A DNA stretch of 64,000 bases from Chitinophaga sp. MM2321. Lineage in GTDB: Bacteria; Bacteroidota; Bacteroidia; Chitinophagales; Chitinophagaceae. The notes beneath the pieces are model-generated. The model saw nothing but the letters and a program-made list of their open reading frames with translations. It did no database searches and was not told the origin of the DNA. Below are positions 17,551 to 26,329 of this stretch, piece by piece (position 1 is the stretch's first letter; each line of letters starts with the position of its first letter). The stretch covers positions 4,092,001 to 4,156,000 of the forward strand of contig NZ_OZ035533.1 of the NCBI RefSeq assembly GCF_964033635.1, written 5' to 3'. A program made the translations under genes and the position numbers.

Positions 17551-18552
17551 ATGTTTACAGTCGAATCTTATCCACTTGCTATCTGTTTCACTGTCGTTAC
17601 CATGTTATGCTGGGGCTCATGGGCCAATACGCAAAAGCTGGCCGCCGGAAAATGGCGCTATGAACTTTTCTATTGGGATTATGTCATTGGCATCTTTCTT
17701 TTCTCCCTGGCTGCCGCTTTTACACTGGGCAGCTATGGTGCTACCGGGCGCAGTTTCCTGGCCGACCTCGCACAGGCAGACACCAGTAATATCCTCAGTG
17801 CTTTTGCCGGCGGCGTGGTCTTTAACCTGGCCAATATCCTGCTCACCGCAGCTATTGCCATCGCGGGTATGTCGGTAGCATTTCCTATCGGTATAGGACT
17901 CGCACTGGTGCTGGGTACTGTACTGAATTATTTCCTGGTGCAAAAAGGTGACCCACTATGGTTGTCTGCCGGCGTATTGATGGTAACACTAGCTATCATC
18001 CTCAATGCGGTGGCTTATCGCAAAAAGGCCGCCGGTAATACACGCACCAGTACCAAAGGAATCCTGCTCGCACTCTTCGCAGGATTATTGATGTCTTTCT
18101 TTTATCGTTTCATCGCCGGTGCGATGGATCTCCAGAACTTCATTGAGCCGGAAGCGGGCAAGATGACGCCTTATACCGCCGTCGTGGTATTCGCTGCCGG
18201 CATTCTCGTCAGCAACATCCTGCTCAATACCATCATGATGAAAAAGCCACTGGAAGGCCCTCCATTGAAGTATGCCGACTGGTTCAAAGGCCGCTTCTCC
18301 CTCCACGCAATAGGCTTGCTGGGTGGTGTCATCTGGGGGCTGGGCAACCTGCTCAATCTCATTGCTGCCGGTAAAGCCGGTCCTGCTATCTCCTATGGCC
18401 TGGGTCAGGGCGCTACCCTGATAGCTGCCATCTGGGGCGTATTTGTATGGAAAGAGTTCAAAGGCGCTCCTGCCAGTGTGGGATGGCTCCTCGCTGGTAT
18501 GTTCCTCTTTTTTATCGCAGGTATCTGTTCTATTATTATTTCAGGGGCCTGA
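17551..18552 (+). CDS. GRP-family sugar transporter (RbsU/GlcU/RhaT-like)
   Basis: A 333-residue inner-membrane protein with about ten helices, of the glucose/ribose porter branch of the drug/metabolite transporter superfamily. The N-terminal motif TMLCWGSWANTQKLAAGKWR and GMSVAFPIGIGLALVLGT are typical of this group. It follows ribokinase by 33 bases, which makes proton- or sodium-coupled uptake of ribose or a related sugar likely. The substrate is inferred from context. Confidence 0.85.
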   Translation: MFTVESYPLAICFTVVTMLCWGSWANTQKLAAGKWRYELFYWDYVIGIFLFSLAAAFTLGSYGATGRSFLADLAQADTSNILSAFAGGVVFNLANILLTAAIAIAGMSVAFPIGIGLALVLGTVLNYFLVQKGDPLWLSAGVLMVTLAIILNAVAYRKKAAGNTRTSTKGILLALFAGLLMSFFYRFIAGAMDLQNFIEPEAGKMTPYTAVVVFAAGILVSNILLNTIMMKKPLEGPPLKYADWFKGRFSLHAIGLLGGVIWGLGNLLNLIAAGKAGPAISYGLGQGATLIAAIWGVFVWKEFKGAPASVGWLLAGMFLFFIAGICSIIISGA

Positions 18553-18654
18553 TGCGCATTCCGTATAAGCATACACGTTATACCATCTCTGTAGCAATAA
18601 AAGATCATCAACTTACCAACAAACAAAACATACTATCTTCAAAAAATAACTGAC

Positions 18655-20166
18655 ATGAAAATTTTAAGCATCCTCTCCTGTGTATTCCTCTCCGTTGTTA
18701 TGCAGGCTACTGCCCAACAGAAGAATACCACGCACCGGATCAGCAAAACAGCCTTACAGGATAAAATCAAAGGCGGCTGGGCCGGACAAACCATCGGCGT
18801 AACTTTCGGCGGCCCTTATGAATTCCAGTACAATGGCACTTTTATCCAGGATTACCAGCCGCTGGAATGGCATGAAGGCTATGTGAAACACGTAATGGCA
18901 AACAACCCGGGGTTATATGATGACCTCTATATGGATCTGACTTTTGTGGATATATTCGAGCGGTTTGGACTGGACGCACCCATAGACTCCTTCGCCAACG
19001 CATTTGCCAATGCAGGCTATACACTGTGGCATGCCAACCAGGCAGCCAGGTATAATATCCTCAACGGCATTAAAGCACCGGCATCCGGCCACTGGCTGCA
19101 AAATATCCATGCAGACGATATCGACTACCAGATTGAAGCCGACTACGCCGGACTCATGAGCCCCGGTATGCCGAATACCGCATCCGCTATCAGCGATAAA
19201 ATAGGCCATATCATGAACTACGGCGATGGCTGGTATGGTGGTGTATATGTAGGCGCTATGTATACGCTGGCATTCACCAGTAATGATATTAAATATATCG
19301 TGAAGGAAGCGTTGAAAACCATTCCTGCAAAAAGCAAATACTACCAGTGCATGTCGGATGTGATCAAATGGCATCAACAGTTCCCTAACGACTGGCACCG
19401 CACCTGGTTTGAATTGCAGAAAAAATGGTCATCAGATATTGCTTGTCCGGGTGGCGTTTTCGTTCCCTTAAATATCGATGCTACTATCAATTCCGCTTAT
19501 GTTATCCTGGGATTATTATACGGTAACGGCGATTATGAAAAAACGCTGGAAATATCCACCCGCGCGGGTCAGGATGCCGACTGTAATCCATCTACAGCAG
19601 CCGGTATCTTAGGCACGATGCTGGGATACGACAAAATTCCCGAAAAGTGGAAGGCCGGACTTAACGGTGCAGAAGACATGGATTTCAAATACACTACGAT
19701 CTCCCTGAATAAAGTATATGATATCGGCTACCGCCATGCACTGGAAAATATAAAAAGGAATGGTGGCACCATCAACGAAAATGATGTTGTAATCAAAACG
19801 CAGGTACCGCAAGCGGTGAAATTTGAAGAAAGCTTCCCCGGTATGTATCCTGTTGCAAAAAAGGATTTACATGTCAATGGACAGGAGATCAGCTTTTCCT
19901 TTGAAGGAACAGGGTTTGTCCTTTCCGGTTATGCTGCAAAGAAAGGAGATGCACCGGATGATGCAATTGAAGCCACTGTACAGGTGGATGGTAAAATCAT
20001 CCAGCACATTAAACTCCCCACCAGTTACCTTACCCGTAGAGATGAAATCTGCTATAAGCTCGATTTACCAATGGGTAAACATGATGTGAAAGTAACGGTC
20101 ACGAATCAACGCCCGGATAATTACGAGCTGAGAACAGGCAACTATATTGTTTTCAACAAGAAATAA
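18655..20166 (+). CDS. Exported ADP-ribosylglycohydrolase-family protein
   Basis: A 503-residue protein with a Sec signal peptide (about 1-20, VVMQATAQ). The ADP-ribosylglycohydrolase fold is indicated by KIKGGWAGQTIGVTFGGPYE near the N-terminus, LYMDLTFVDIFERFG (equivalent of the first metal-binding motif), and GQDADCNPSTAAGILGTMLG (the GDADT-type motif, about 304-323). About 110 C-terminal residues form a beta-rich extra domain, possibly carbohydrate-binding. Export and its place between a ribose-type transporter and a gluconate-type transporter suggest that it releases ribose or a ribosyl compound from a nucleoside derivative in the periplasm. The true substrate is not known. Confidence 0.83.
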   Translation: MKILSILSCVFLSVVMQATAQQKNTTHRISKTALQDKIKGGWAGQTIGVTFGGPYEFQYNGTFIQDYQPLEWHEGYVKHVMANNPGLYDDLYMDLTFVDIFERFGLDAPIDSFANAFANAGYTLWHANQAARYNILNGIKAPASGHWLQNIHADDIDYQIEADYAGLMSPGMPNTASAISDKIGHIMNYGDGWYGGVYVGAMYTLAFTSNDIKYIVKEALKTIPAKSKYYQCMSDVIKWHQQFPNDWHRTWFELQKKWSSDIACPGGVFVPLNIDATINSAYVILGLLYGNGDYEKTLEISTRAGQDADCNPSTAAGILGTMLGYDKIPEKWKAGLNGAEDMDFKYTTISLNKVYDIGYRHALENIKRNGGTINENDVVIKTQVPQAVKFEESFPGMYPVAKKDLHVNGQEISFSFEGTGFVLSGYAAKKGDAPDDAIEATVQVDGKIIQHIKLPTSYLTRRDEICYKLDLPMGKHDVKVTVTNQRPDNYELRTGNYIVFNKK

Positions 20167-20339
20167 AGACCAGACCAGGATTACCAGAAATTAAAAAAAG
20201 ATTAACGGGATTGAACAGGAAGATATATTGAGAAGAATAATTGTTATACTTCTTTTATATTTACCAGTTCAATCAGGTTAATCTTTTTTTAATTCCTGGT
20301 TATCCTGGTTATTTTTTAATCCTGTAAATCTTGGTCTTT
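20165..20339. repeat. Long imperfect inverted repeat (element 1)
   Basis: The outer ends AAAGACCA (20165-20172) and TGGTCTTT (20332-20339) pair. Inside, ACCAGGATTACCAG and ATTAAAAAAAGATTAAC (left) match the right arm read in reverse, and pairing continues through GATTGAAC to the centre near 20240. Arms are about 70 bases with bulges. The left end overlaps the stop codon of the ADP-ribosylglycohydrolase gene; the right end covers the TTG start of the next gene. Confidence 0.8.
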
Positions 20340-21669
20340 GGTCATTCCTTTATTACAGAGTATTACAGGGTTGCTGGCTGGAATTGCCCTGATAGTATTG
20401 CTCACAGCCAGGTATAAGGTGCATGCCTTTTTTGCGTTGCTGATGGCCAGCCTGCTGGTAGGATTAGTACTGCGGCTTCCGGTGGCGGAAATTATTACCA
20501 TTACCAAAAATGGTTTCGGGCATATCGTAGGTTCGCTGGGGTTATTGATTATTTTAGGTACTACGCTGGGATTGCTGCTGGAACACACAGGAAGCACCGC
20601 TGTGCTGGCTGGTTTTGTACTCAAAAAAATCGGAGCAGGCCGCTCTCCGCTGGCCATGAATATTACCGGCTACCTGGTGGGATTACCTATTTTCTGTGAT
20701 TCCGGTTACATTGTATTAAGCGGGCTCAATAAGGCGCTGGCAAAGCGTTCGGGCGTATCAATGGTGATCATGGCATCCTCGCTCGCTTCCGGGCTCTATG
20801 CCATCCATTGTCTCATGCCGCCGCATCCGGGCGTTACAGCTGCCACCGGTACCATTCATGCAGACATGGGCAAAGTAATGTTGTACGGACTCCTCGTGGC
20901 GATACCTGCCGCGTTATGCGGTTATGTATGGGCGGTATATGCCGGAAATAAACTCCCTGCACCGGTTATCAGGGAGGAAGAAGAAATAACACCCGGACAA
21001 CAACTTCCTTCTGTATTACTTTCTGTACTTCCCATAGCGGTACCTATTCTCCTGATCGCCCTGCATTCTTTCATGGCGCTGGAAACCGTAAACGATAATT
21101 TCCTGGTGCGGCTCATCGCTACATTGGGTATTCCTGAAGTAGCCCTCAGCGTCGGAATTGCACTGGCATTACTGGGAAAGCGGAACTGGGATCGTGCCGG
21201 TCTTGGTAAGATCCTCCAGGACGGCGCGGAAAAAGCAGCGGGCATCCTCGTTATTATAGGCGGTGGTGGCGCCTTTGGTGCTATCCTCGCAAAAGCAGAT
21301 ATCGGCAGTCATCTCGCGCAGAGTACAGCCATAGCCAGTCTCGGCCTGTTCTTACCTTTTCTTGTCACCACCGTTTTAAAAACAGCCCAGGGATCTTCCA
21401 CGGTGGCTATCATCACCGCAGCATCTATCATACAACCTTTGCTACCTGCACTGGGCCTCGATAGCGATACCGGCAGGATCATCTGTGTACTGGCTATGGG
21501 AGCGGGTTCTATGATGATCTCCCATACCAATGATGCCTATTTCTGGGTGATATCAAAGTTCTCCGGACTGGAAATAAAAGATATGCTGCGGGTATATTCC
21601 ATCGGCACCATCTTTATGGGACTTATATCCGTATTTTTTGTTTATATACTTTCTATGATGATAAATTAG
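20338..21669 (+). CDS. GntP-family gluconate:H+ symporter
   Basis: A 443-residue inner-membrane transporter of the GntP family with about 12 helices. Family segments include GLLIILGTTLGLLLEHTG, YLVGLPIFCDSGYIVLSG, HCLMPPHPGVTAATG and KTAQGSSTVAIITAAS. Family members import gluconate or related sugar acids with protons. The frame is open only to a stop at 20317-20319 and has no ATG near the expected N-terminus; the only usable start is TTG at 20338, which lies at the edge of a long inverted repeat. It follows the LacI-ribokinase operon on the same strand, so it may add uptake of a sugar-acid product. Full length fits the family. Confidence 0.87.
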   Translation: MVIPLLQSITGLLAGIALIVLLTARYKVHAFFALLMASLLVGLVLRLPVAEIITITKNGFGHIVGSLGLLIILGTTLGLLLEHTGSTAVLAGFVLKKIGAGRSPLAMNITGYLVGLPIFCDSGYIVLSGLNKALAKRSGVSMVIMASSLASGLYAIHCLMPPHPGVTAATGTIHADMGKVMLYGLLVAIPAALCGYVWAVYAGNKLPAPVIREEEEITPGQQLPSVLLSVLPIAVPILLIALHSFMALETVNDNFLVRLIATLGIPEVALSVGIALALLGKRNWDRAGLGKILQDGAEKAAGILVIIGGGGAFGAILAKADIGSHLAQSTAIASLGLFLPFLVTTVLKTAQGSSTVAIITAASIIQPLLPALGLDSDTGRIICVLAMGAGSMMISHTNDAYFWVISKFSGLEIKDMLRVYSIGTIFMGLISVFFVYILSMMIN

Positions 21670-21702
21670 TAATTTAACCGCTTCCTATTTTTTTCGTCAT
21701 CT

Positions 21703-22689
21703 ATGTATTTATTCCGTTTTGCTTACAGCATTATACAGCAGACTGCCCATATCCTATCTTCCAGAAAAAAAGAAATTATCTGGGCAACCGCTTTCATCCG
21801 GTCGCTGGAGAATAGCTACAACGGACAGCTGGATGACTTCACCTTTAAAAAAATCACACACCGCTACGCCGTTTACAACCCGATGATGTGCGACGCTTTC
21901 ACTTCCCTACAATCCCGCTACACGAACCGGCAGGAAAGGGAAAGAATGCTGCTTTACTTCATCTGCAGCGTACTCTTTGATGATTTTTCAGATGAACAGC
22001 AACTAACAAAAGATGAGTTATACCGGATCTCCTTTGAACCGGAAACCTGGCAGGCAAGCACCATCCAGGAAAAAATCTTCCTGTATGCACATGGCGCGCT
22101 GGCAGATTATGTATCCGATAAAAATGCATACCGGCAAGTCACACAACAGCTGTATGATGCACAAATAGCTTCGGCACAACAATTTGATCCGGCTATCAGC
22201 CAGGATACCCTGCACCGCATCACATTTGATAAAGGTGGGTTTGCAGTATTGCTCTGTCATTTTTACCTGGACCATGAAGCAGGTGAGGCAGAGCGGAACT
22301 GCTGGTACCAGATAGGCACCATGATACAGCTGACGAATGATATCTATGATATTCATAAAGACCTGCAACAAGGGCTTATAACACTTCCCAACAGTATCAC
22401 TAACGCATATACGTTTAATGATTTTTTCAGACAACTGGTCGCGCAACTGAAAGCGGAGATCCACCAGCTACCCTTTCCGGTGGCCGCAAAGCAGCAATTT
22501 ATGATTTCCATGATGGGTATGTGTTCACTCGGACAACTGGGCATCAAACGCCTCATGCAGCTACAGGGCAATCAGGAAAAACTGCCGGACCTGCGCATCG
22601 TACCACGTAAACGGCTGATCGTAGATATGGAAAACCCTGCGAATCTGTGGCGGTGTGTCCGCCAGGTATACCGGGATGCAAAATTTTAA
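21703..22689 (+). CDS. Class I terpenoid-synthase-like protein
   Basis: A 328-residue, mostly alpha-helical protein. It has an Asp-rich motif FDDFSDE (92-98) and a second metal-binding-like motif NDIYDIHKD (212-220), spaced as in class I isoprenoid synthases. Overall it resembles the class 1 isoprenoid biosynthesis enzymes of Bacteroidota and not prenyl-chain elongases; substrate and product are unknown. It is 33 bases after the GntP gene and overlaps tail to tail by 4 bases with a UbiA prenyltransferase, which suggests a shared isoprenoid pathway. Confidence 0.75.
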   Translation: MYLFRFAYSIIQQTAHILSSRKKEIIWATAFIRSLENSYNGQLDDFTFKKITHRYAVYNPMMCDAFTSLQSRYTNRQERERMLLYFICSVLFDDFSDEQQLTKDELYRISFEPETWQASTIQEKIFLYAHGALADYVSDKNAYRQVTQQLYDAQIASAQQFDPAISQDTLHRITFDKGGFAVLLCHFYLDHEAGEAERNCWYQIGTMIQLTNDIYDIHKDLQQGLITLPNSITNAYTFNDFFRQLVAQLKAEIHQLPFPVAAKQQFMISMMGMCSLGQLGIKRLMQLQGNQEKLPDLRIVPRKRLIVDMENPANLWRCVRQVYRDAKF

Positions 22690-23630
22690 ACGATAAAAAA
22701 GAGCATGGAAGCAATGCCGGATAGCATCACCAGTTTAATGTAAGTGCTTAACCGGTGGTAGTCGGACGTCGTTGCTGCCTTTCCTAATTTTACGGCCACC
22801 GCCACCAGCGGCGTGATGATCATGCCCCCACAATACAGTCCCATTAACCAGCGTTGCTCCCGCAGCAGCACAACAGTAGTGGCAAATAACACCAACACCA
22901 GTACACCCAGTAGTGTGATAACAAACAACCGCGCACCGGTAATTCCCCATACTATAGGCATGGTGCGGCACCTGAATTTTTCATCTCCCACCACATCTTC
23001 CATATCTTTTATTATTTCCCTGATAAGAGAGATGATAAATGCGAACCCCGTGTAAAGAATAGCCAGCCACCCGATCATTTGCGTGTTATTGCCGTCATCA
23101 TGCAGCCAGGACCAACCCGCTTGCATACAGGTAAGCACAATAATAGACCAGGCTGTAACCCCCGCTACTACTATATTTCCGATGAGAAATTTCTTTTTGA
23201 AGATAGCAGAATAAAAGAAAAGCAACACAATACAGGTAACAGTACTGCCAACAATCGTCTTTCCTGCTGCATCCATATCCACAAATGTGCTTAGCCCGAT
23301 AGCCACGATATTCAGCAGGGCATACCAGCCAATAGCCCAGTATTTACTGATACCGTTGGTAATAAATACCCGCTCCGGTTTATTGATGAGGTCAATCCGT
23401 AAATCAAAATAATCATTGATAATATACCCGGCAGCAGCAATCAACACATATGAAATGGTAATAAATGTCAGATGAGTAACCGACATATAATCCGGCAGCA
23501 AACGATTGATAACACAAAAATAAAATAGCGCCTGAGTGAGCAATATAAACACCAGGTTGGGCCACCGTACCAGCTTTGCAAAGACAACAGTTGATTTCAT
23601 AGCGCGATATAGAAAGGACAATGGCGACAA
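22686..23630 (-). CDS. UbiA-family prenyltransferase
   Basis: A 314-residue inner-membrane protein with eight to nine helices. The first Asp-rich motif NDYFDLRID (72-80) and a second motif in IREIIKDMEDVVGDEKFRC bind the prenyl diphosphate through Mg. In Bacteroidota many such proteins are annotated as geranylgeranylglycerol-phosphate geranylgeranyltransferase-like; the acceptor here is unknown. Met11 at 23600 is an alternative start. The gene overlaps the terpenoid-synthase-like gene at the 3' end, convergent. Confidence 0.87.
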   Translation of the reverse strand: MSPLSFLYRAMKSTVVFAKLVRWPNLVFILLTQALFYFCVINRLLPDYMSVTHLTFITISYVLIAAAGYIINDYFDLRIDLINKPERVFITNGISKYWAIGWYALLNIVAIGLSTFVDMDAAGKTIVGSTVTCIVLLFFYSAIFKKKFLIGNIVVAGVTAWSIIVLTCMQAGWSWLHDDGNNTQMIGWLAILYTGFAFIISLIREIIKDMEDVVGDEKFRCRTMPIVWGITGARLFVITLLGVLVLVLFATTVVLLREQRWLMGLYCGGMIITPLVAVAVKLGKAATTSDYHRLSTYIKLVMLSGIASMLFFIV

Positions 23631-23684
23631 GATAAAAAAAAGAAAATTCTTTTACTATATTGTTTCCACTAAAATGTCTCTATT

Positions 23685-26222
23685 ATGGATTCAAGAAGAG
23701 ATTTTCTCAAAAAATCATTATTACTATCCGGTGCTGCCGGTTTTTCCACAATCATCCCCACTTCCATACAACGTGCCCTTGCAATTGATCCGCGAATGGG
23801 AAGCACCTGGCTGGATGCAGAACATATCGTGATCCTGATGCAGGAAAACCGTTCTTTTGACCACAGTTTTGGTACCCTGCAAGGTGTTCGTGGCTTTAAT
23901 GATCCTCGTGCAGTAGCTTTACCGGATAAGAAGCCGGTATGGTTCCAGACAAATGCGGAAGGCGAAACCTACGCACCTTTCCGCCTTAATATAAGAGATA
24001 CAAAGAGCACCTGGATGGGCGACCTGCCGCATTCGCGTCCCAGCCAGGTAGATGCTTATAATGCAGGTAAATACGATAAATGGCTGATCGCCAAAAGACC
24101 AGGCAATAAGGCTTATGCGGCCATGCCGCTGACCCTGGGCTATTATACCCGTGAAGATCTTCCGTTTAACTATGCTATGGCAGATGCGTTTACGGTTTGT
24201 GATCAGAATTTCTGTTCTGCCATGACCAGTACCACACCTAACCGCTCTTTCTTCTGGACAGGAAAGATCACCCATGATGTAGACGGTCTTCCTAAAGCAC
24301 ATATCAGGAATGAAAATTACAGCTACGGCAAATTACCCTGGACCACTTTCCCGGAATTACTGGAAGAAAATAAAGTAAAGTGGAAATTCTATCAGAATGA
24401 CCTCAGCTGTGGTGGCGGGTTTAAAGGAGAAGAAAGATCTTGGCTGGCAAACTTCGGCTGTAACCTCCTGGAATTTTTTGCTGCTTATAATGTTAAATTT
24501 TCATCCCGGTATGTAGAGAACCTGTTGAAACAGGTAGAAACACTCCCCGATGAAATCAATAAACTACAGGAAGCTACCCCTTCTTCTGAAGAGGCTTCCG
24601 GAAAAATCAAAGCAGATATTATCAAGAAGCAGGAAGTATTGGATAATGCTACCGCAGAACTCGTGAAGTGGAATAAAGAAAGCTTTGATAAATTATCTGA
24701 TAAAGAAAAAGGTCTTTACTATCACGCATTTGTAATCAACTCCGGCGATCCAGGTTTCAGGTCCATCAGCAACGTTAACTTTACCGATGGCGGAGAAGCC
24801 CGTGAAATGACCGTTCCTTCAGGAGATGTATTATACCAGTTCCGGAAAGATACGAATGAAGGCAACCTGCCCACCGTTTCCTGGCTGGCAGGGCCGCAAA
24901 ACTTTTCGGATCACCCCAGCGCACCCTGGTATGGCGCCTGGTATGTATCTGAAATCCTGGACATCCTTACTAAAAATCCGGAAGTATGGAAGAAAACTAT
25001 TTTCATTGTTACTTACGATGAGAATGACGGCTATTTTGATCACGTACCTCCTTTCTCTATTCCGGATGCAGCCAAACCGGAAACAGGAAAATGCTCCGCC
25101 GGTATTGATACAGAAGTGGAACATGTACGGCTGGAAAATGAACTGAAACAGGGCGTACCACCCAAACAGGCCCGTGAAGCACCGATAGGACTGGGTTTCC
25201 GGGTGCCGATGCTCATTGCATCTCCCTGGAGCCGTGGTGGTAAAGTATGTTCACAGTTATTTGATCACACCTCTACTTTACAATTCCTGGAAACATTTGT
25301 AAACCAGAAGTTCAATAAAAATATCAGGCTGGAAAATATCAGCCAGTGGAGACGCACCATCAGTGGTGACCTCACCGCTGCCTTTAGTCCTTTTAACGGT
25401 ACCAAACTGGAACGGCTTCCTTTCCTTAACAGGGACAAATTTGTAGAGAACATCTATAATGCAAAATTCAAACAGCCCCCTTCCGGTTATAAGAAATTTT
25501 CTGATACCGAGATTGCTGACATCATTGCAAAACCTGATGCCGGCCTGGCATTCCAGGAAAAAGGAGTACGGCCTTCCCCTGCACTGCCTTACGAACTGTA
25601 TGCAGATGCGGTATGGAATGCTGCCAGCAAACAGGTAGAAATTAAAATGTCTGCCGGTAATACCCTCTTCGGCAAGAAAGCCAAAGGCTCACCATTTACA
25701 GTCGTTGCACCGGGTAACTTTACAAACGAAAACGGCGCAGCAGATATTTCCCGGAACTGGTCTTTCGCTGTTTCAGCAGGAGATAGTCTCTCCTATGGCT
25801 GGCCCGTTGATGCATTTGAAAACAAAAAATATCATCTCCGCCTGCATGCACCCAATGGGTTCTACCGCGAATTTACCGGCAACAGTAATGATCCTGCCGT
25901 AGAGATCCATTGCACTTACGAGCGTGATCATAAAACGAAAAAGCCAACCGGTAATATCGTGGTGACCGTCGCCAATCTTGACCCGCAAAAATCGTGGGAT
26001 GTTGTGATAAAAGATAATGCCTACAAAAAGAATAACCTGGCCAAAACACTGGCGAAAGGAAGCACCGGCAGCCTGGTACTCCCCCTCCGCGAAAGTCATG
26101 GCTGGTACGACTTCAGCATAAAGATCAAAGGCTTTGAAGATTTTGAAAAAAGATATGCAGGTAGGGTAGAAACAGGAAAGGAAAGCATGAGTGATCCTTT
26201 CATGGGTAAGGTGATCAGTTGA
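23685..26222 (+). CDS. Tat-exported phospholipase C (phosphocholine-specific type)
   Basis: An 845-residue protein starting MDSRRDFLKKSLLLSGAAG, a clear twin-arginine signal. The alkaline-phosphatase-like catalytic core begins with HIVILMQENRSFDHSFGTLQ, which supplies the metal ligand and nucleophile region of bacterial non-hemolytic phospholipase C, and continues with FIVTYDENDGYFDHVPP and RVPMLIASPWSRGG. Two C-terminal beta domains (about 630-830) match the length of the phosphocholine-specific subfamily. It cleaves phospholipids to diacylglycerol and a phospho-headgroup outside the cytoplasm. It appears to be monocistronic. Confidence 0.92.
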   Translation: MDSRRDFLKKSLLLSGAAGFSTIIPTSIQRALAIDPRMGSTWLDAEHIVILMQENRSFDHSFGTLQGVRGFNDPRAVALPDKKPVWFQTNAEGETYAPFRLNIRDTKSTWMGDLPHSRPSQVDAYNAGKYDKWLIAKRPGNKAYAAMPLTLGYYTREDLPFNYAMADAFTVCDQNFCSAMTSTTPNRSFFWTGKITHDVDGLPKAHIRNENYSYGKLPWTTFPELLEENKVKWKFYQNDLSCGGGFKGEERSWLANFGCNLLEFFAAYNVKFSSRYVENLLKQVETLPDEINKLQEATPSSEEASGKIKADIIKKQEVLDNATAELVKWNKESFDKLSDKEKGLYYHAFVINSGDPGFRSISNVNFTDGGEAREMTVPSGDVLYQFRKDTNEGNLPTVSWLAGPQNFSDHPSAPWYGAWYVSEILDILTKNPEVWKKTIFIVTYDENDGYFDHVPPFSIPDAAKPETGKCSAGIDTEVEHVRLENELKQGVPPKQAREAPIGLGFRVPMLIASPWSRGGKVCSQLFDHTSTLQFLETFVNQKFNKNIRLENISQWRRTISGDLTAAFSPFNGTKLERLPFLNRDKFVENIYNAKFKQPPSGYKKFSDTEIADIIAKPDAGLAFQEKGVRPSPALPYELYADAVWNAASKQVEIKMSAGNTLFGKKAKGSPFTVVAPGNFTNENGAADISRNWSFAVSAGDSLSYGWPVDAFENKKYHLRLHAPNGFYREFTGNSNDPAVEIHCTYERDHKTKKPTGNIVVTVANLDPQKSWDVVIKDNAYKKNNLAKTLAKGSTGSLVLPLRESHGWYDFSIKIKGFEDFEKRYAGRVETGKESMSDPFMGKVIS

Positions 26223-26249
26223 TCACCGGCAGGAAACAAACAAAAAAAA

Positions 26250-26311
26250 TACGGAGTTACAGATAGATCTACAGCAATTCATCTTCGCGTAGATCTATCT
26301 GCAACTCCGTA
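26250..26311 (-). terminator. Long-stem terminator (inverted repeat element 2)
   Basis: Arms 26250-26272 and 26289-26311 pair over 22 of 23 bases (TACGGAGTT and GATAGATCTAC). In the minus direction the hairpin is followed by a run of eight T, so it ends the Gfo/Idh operon. The 16-base loop contains CTTCGC. Confidence 0.85.
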
Positions 26312-26329
26312 CTCCGGTCATCCGGAATA

